A DNA stretch of 64,000 nt, taken from Nibribacter ruber. GTDB lineage: Bacteria; Bacteroidota; Bacteroidia; Cytophagales; Hymenobacteraceae. The stretch is taken from positions 2,003,501 through 2,067,500 of the forward strand of contig NZ_CP047897.1 in NCBI RefSeq assembly GCF_009913235.1. The letters run 5' to 3'. The notes under the pieces were generated by a model. It made no database searches. It saw only the letters and a list, made by a program, of their open reading frames with translations, and had not been told where the DNA came from. Of this stretch, positions 60,858 through 64,000 are shown piece by piece (the first letter of the stretch is position 1; each line of letters starts with the position of its first letter). Position numbers and translations under genes: made by a program.

Positions 60858-62690
60858 TTAGTTGATTTTGTAGAAGCCACCGTCAATGAGCCACTCTTCC
60901 CAGCGTTTGCGCGGAGCGGTCTTGATGGAGTCTGTCAGGTACTTTTCTACCATGAGGCTGGCCATAGGCGCAGCGGCCACGGCGCCACCACCGGCGTTCT
61001 CCACGTACACGGCAATGGCAATCTTCGGATTCTCCTTGGGCGCGAAGGCAATGAACACCGAGTGGTCTTTGCCGTGCGGGTTCTGCACCGTACCGGTTTT
61101 TCCGCAGAGGGCCACGCCAATGTGGTTCAATTTGGCAAACTGAGCCGTCCCTGACTGCACTACGCGTTCCATGCCGTCAATAACGGGCAAGAAATGCTGC
61201 GGAGCCACCGTGGTATGGTGCTTAACCGAGTACTCAGGCAGCGGCTTTCCCTTCTCCCCAACAGACCTGATCAAATGCGGCGTGTAGTAATAGCCTCTGT
61301 TGGCAATGATGGCGGCAAAGTTGGCCATTTGCAAAGGCGTCACCCCCGTCTCGCCTTGTCCAATGCTAATGGAATAGATGGTCGGGAATTTCCAGCCTTT
61401 GGGACCGTAAATCTTGTCATAGAACTTGCTGCCCGGCATCAACCCCTTTTTCTCCTGCGGAAAGTCGATGCCCAGTTGTGAGGCAAACCCAAACGAGGTG
61501 ATGTGCTCGCGCCAGGCGTCTAGCCCTAGCTTCGCGTCTTGGTAGACATTGGTAGAGCGACCTTTGTTCACCACCGATCTAAACACCTGATAAAAATACG
61601 GATTGCAGGACTGCTCAATGGCAATGCCCAGATTGGCCGGGTACGGGTGCCGGTGTGAACATTTCACCAGAGACCAGTTGCAGGGGTAGCCGGTGTTGGC
61701 GGTAAGCGTGCCTTCCTGCATGGCTACCAGCGCCTGCGCCAGCTTAAAGATAGAGCCCGGCGGGTACGTGGCCATGGTGGGCCGGTTGAAGAGCGGCTTC
61801 ACCGGATCTTTGAGCAGCTTCATGTAGTTATTGCCCAACTCCTTGCCCGTGAGCAGAGAAGGGTCATAATACGGCGCCGAAATCATGGACAGAATCTCGC
61901 CAGTCTGGGGTTCAATGGCCACTATACTGCCCACTTTGCCCGCCATCAGCTTTTCGCCGTACTTCTGCAGTTCCAGGTCAATGGTGGTAATGAGGTTCTG
62001 GCCGGCAATGGAAAGGGTGTCATACTCACCGTTCTTGAAGGAGCCCTTCTCAATGCCGCGCACGTTGACCATGGTGTACTTGACGCCCCGGCGGCCCATG
62101 AGGAATTTCTCGTACTCCTTCTCCAGACCGCTTACGCCCAGGTAATCACCTGGCATGTAGCCTTTAAACGAAGAATCTTCTAACTGCCGGGGACTGATTT
62201 CACCGATGTAGCCCAAGGCGTGGGAAAGGCTCTGGTGCGGATAGCCGCGCACGGTACGCGCACTTATGTAGAATCCCGGAAAATCTACCAGGTTGTCCTG
62301 AATCTGGGCAAACTCCTCATTGGTTAACCGTTGCAGAAACGGCGAAGGCTTGACGTAGGAATAGGTCTTGGCAGCTTTGATTTTCTCGCGGTACTCTGGT
62401 AGCGTAATGCCCATGACCTGGCAGAACTTGAGCGTGTCTATGACCTTGGCCTCCTTGGGTACCACCATCAAATCATACACCGGCTTGTTTTCCACCAAGA
62501 GTCGGCCTTCGCGGTCATACATGAGCCCCCTGAACGGGTATTGCACCACGCGGCGCATGGCATTGCTTTCGGCGGCAGTCTTGTAGCTGTCGTCTAAGAC
62601 CTGTATGTAAAAAAGCTTAATGAGATAAACCGCACCAATGGCCAGGAAAATGGCTTGAATTACGTATTTGCGGCCTTCTAAGTATTTCAT
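60858..62690 (-). CDS. mrdA: Penicillin-binding protein 2 (transpeptidase)
   Basis: A 610-residue class B PBP that cross-links peptidoglycan during elongation. One N-terminal membrane anchor (about 11-29), the dimerisation/pedestal domain with FRGLMYDREGRLLVENKP, and the transpeptidase domain with all three motifs: SIFK (Ser313, Lys316), SCN (361-363) and KTGT (531-534). ATG overlaps the mreD stop by 4 bases (ATGA), which indicates coupling. It works with RodA, MreC and MreD in the elongasome. Confidence 0.96.
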   Translation of the reverse strand: MKYLEGRKYVIQAIFLAIGAVYLIKLFYIQVLDDSYKTAAESNAMRRVVQYPFRGLMYDREGRLLVENKPVYDLMVVPKEAKVIDTLKFCQVMGITLPEYREKIKAAKTYSYVKPSPFLQRLTNEEFAQIQDNLVDFPGFYISARTVRGYPHQSLSHALGYIGEISPRQLEDSSFKGYMPGDYLGVSGLEKEYEKFLMGRRGVKYTMVNVRGIEKGSFKNGEYDTLSIAGQNLITTIDLELQKYGEKLMAGKVGSIVAIEPQTGEILSMISAPYYDPSLLTGKELGNNYMKLLKDPVKPLFNRPTMATYPPGSIFKLAQALVAMQEGTLTANTGYPCNWSLVKCSHRHPYPANLGIAIEQSCNPYFYQVFRSVVNKGRSTNVYQDAKLGLDAWREHITSFGFASQLGIDFPQEKKGLMPGSKFYDKIYGPKGWKFPTIYSISIGQGETGVTPLQMANFAAIIANRGYYYTPHLIRSVGEKGKPLPEYSVKHHTTVAPQHFLPVIDGMERVVQSGTAQFAKLNHIGVALCGKTGTVQNPHGKDHSVFIAFAPKENPKIAIAVYVENAGGGAVAAAPMASLMVEKYLTDSIKTAPRKRWEEWLIDGGFYKIN

Positions 62691-63211
62691 CTAAAACCTC
62701 TAACCCTCCTTGCAAAAAATAGCATCTGAAAAATGACCAACACCGCTCCGGTGAAAAAAGTGCTGGCAATGATCTTCGCCAAGGTAAATCCAATGAGTTT
62801 GAAGCCGTTCAGCTCTAAAAAGAACAGGGTAAAATGGTGCACCAGCAGCAAGACAATGCCATAGGTCAGGAACCAGCGCCACCCCATAGACGTCAAACTG
62901 GCATTGTCTGAGGTCTCATAGCCGTCTCTGGGCGTGAGCAGTTTAAGCATGAAAGGCCGCAAATAGCCCACCAGCACCGTGGCCGCGGCGTGCACCCCGG
63001 CCGTGTCATAGAAAAGGTCAATGGTGATGCCCGTAATAAAGGCCAGCACCAGCAACAGCACCTTGTCAATGTCTATGGGCAGGAACAGGATAAACCCGAT
63101 GTAGACAAAGCAAAACCCGGTGTCAAACAGCACCAGGTTGCGCATAAGCAGAATCTGCAGCGCCATGAGCACCACAAACTGCACCAAATGAATAAACCGG
63201 AAACTACTCAT
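62687..63211 (-). CDS. mreD: Rod shape-determining protein MreD
   Basis: A 174-residue small membrane protein, mostly hydrophobic with five or six TM segments (LMRNLVLFDTGFCFVYIGF, VLLLVLAFITGITIDLFY, MGWRWFLTYGIVLLLVHHF). ITGITIDLFYDTAGVHAAA is typical of MreD. Assigned by sequence plus position between mreC and mrdA. Its start overlaps the mreC stop by 8 bases. Confidence 0.92.
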   Translation of the reverse strand: MSSFRFIHLVQFVVLMALQILLMRNLVLFDTGFCFVYIGFILFLPIDIDKVLLLVLAFITGITIDLFYDTAGVHAAATVLVGYLRPFMLKLLTPRDGYETSDNASLTSMGWRWFLTYGIVLLLVHHFTLFFLELNGFKLIGFTLAKIIASTFFTGAVLVIFQMLFFARRVRGFR

Positions 63212-64000
63212 CTTCTGCCTTAATGCCTGATTGAATCTGCAAGGTATCTAGTTCGGCCTGGCCTTTGTTCTGCACCACGTACACGTAGGAGAGCTTCTCA
63301 AAGTCAACGGCCAAACGCACGCGTATGGTATAAAAGCTTTTGTCCAATTCTTTCTGCACGCTCACCACCCGGCCAATCATGATGCCCTGCGGATAAATGG
63401 CATTGAACCCAGACGTGACCACGGTATCGCCTTTGAACACCTTCTCGCTCAAGGGAATATAGTGCAGCGTGGCCAGCTCAGGATTACCCGTGTCCCACTT
63501 GATGCTGCCAAAGCTTTGGTTGCGCTTGAGTTTCACGGAGATGAGCGTCTGCGAATGGAGCAGGGACGTGACCGTGGCATAATGCTTGGACACCGCCTTC
63601 ACGCGGCCCACCACGCCTCTGGACGTCAAGACCCCCATGCCCGCCTGCACCCCCGCCTCAGACCCTATGTTGAGCGTGAGGTAGTTGTTGAGCCGGCGCA
63701 CCGAGTTATTGATCACCCGCGCCGGCCTGAAGGTGTACAGCGCCGCGGCCACAGAGTCTGCGGCGGCAAACGTAGAGTCCTTGACCACGCCAATGCTGTC
63801 ATTGAGGGCCAGCTCCTGCTTTTGGGTAAGTTGCGCCCGCAAAAGGGCATTTTCAGCGGCCAGGGACTGGTTTTGTTCCCGCAACTGAAAATACTCTGTC
63901 ACCTCGCTCTGAAACTCCAGCACCTTCCCCACATAATAGTTAGAAGACTGGTAGAACGCGGCATTGTGGTAGGTGTTGCTCCGGTACAGCAGGTACAATG
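63204..64000 (-). CDS. mreC: Rod shape-determining protein MreC (5' end cut by window)
   Basis: The visible 265 codons contain a coiled coil (FQLREQNQSLAAENALLRAQ) and the two beta-barrel subdomains of MreC: VINNSVRRLNNYLTLNIGSE, GVLTSRGVVGRVKAVSKHYA, GDTVVTSGFNAIYPQGIMIG. The reading frame continues past base 64000; the short N-terminal cytoplasmic part and most of the membrane segment are missing, and no true start codon is in the window. MreC is the periplasmic organiser of the elongasome. mreB is expected just outside the window. Confidence 0.94.
   Translation of the reverse strand, partial: LYLLYRSNTYHNAAFYQSSNYYVGKVLEFQSEVTEYFQLREQNQSLAAENALLRAQLTQKQELALNDSIGVVKDSTFAAADSVAAALYTFRPARVINNSVRRLNNYLTLNIGSEAGVQAGMGVLTSRGVVGRVKAVSKHYATVTSLLHSQTLISVKLKRNQSFGSIKWDTGNPELATLHYIPLSEKVFKGDTVVTSGFNAIYPQGIMIGRVVSVQKELDKSFYTIRVRLAVDFEKLSYVYVVQNKGQAELDTLQIQSGIKAEDE

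Overview
The window reads as a chromosomal segment of a Bacteroidota bacterium, most likely order Cytophagales, family Hymenobacteraceae (Rufibacter/Nibribacter/Pontibacter type). Evidence: promoters of the Bacteroidota form TTTG-N19-TAnnTTTG, a type IX secretion (T9SS) C-terminal domain with a PorP/SprF partner, a TonB-dependent receptor with a carboxypeptidase-like N-terminal domain, and a MetX/MetZ methionine route. The genus is an inference from overall resemblance. No rRNA, tRNA, CRISPR array, phage or transposase gene was seen.

Layout. 1-2040: end of rplY (L25), then pth. 2056-6515: GAF-domain protein, MFS transporter, lactonase-type beta-propeller lipoprotein, TonB_C-type secreted protein. 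6645-10769 (minus): metG, a small lipoprotein, a small hypothetical and a DUF3050 protein. 11496-29562: a 5,699-residue SprB-like surface protein built from about 64 tandem repeats of about 78 residues, followed after 10 bases by its probable SprF outer-membrane partner. 29835-37465: typA, SDR oxidoreductase, an AT-rich hypothetical, Gfo/Idh/MocA oxidoreductase, cold-shock protein, polysaccharide deacetylase, PPOX-fold stress protein. 37612-40867: metZ, osmC and metX. 41066-47059: GH15 enzyme, fused OtsA-OtsB trehalose synthase/phosphatase and a divergent MscS channel, a plausible trehalose/osmotic-stress neighbourhood. 47139-50646: siderophore-type TonB receptor and PepSY membrane protein. 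51167-57927 (minus): rtcB, a tricorn-like S41 protease, tdk, a 2Fe-2S ferredoxin. 57971-59450: two unassigned genes. 59578-64000 (minus): mreC-mreD-mrdA-rodA, the cell-elongation operon, with mreC cut by the window edge.

The two most striking signals are not ordinary genes. First, a 38-bp palindromic element (called PAL38 here) occurs 25 times, plus one decayed copy inside a coding region. It sits near the 3' end of most transcription units and never inside operons or the giant gene. Six copies are perfect or nearly perfect palindromes of three compensated subtypes, and several extend with copy-specific flanking pairs. Second, the giant adhesin repeats have a higher-order period of six repeats: nine marker repeats are spaced 1401, 1401, 699, 2097, 1398, 1398, 1401 and 1401 bp apart, which shows a six-repeat superunit with one half-unit register slip.

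Several further dispersed repeat families (about 170-bp two-hairpin units, about 100-bp compound units, about 38-bp elements on both sides of rtcB, a 24-bp inverted pair and an ACTC microsatellite) fill the longer gene-free stretches.
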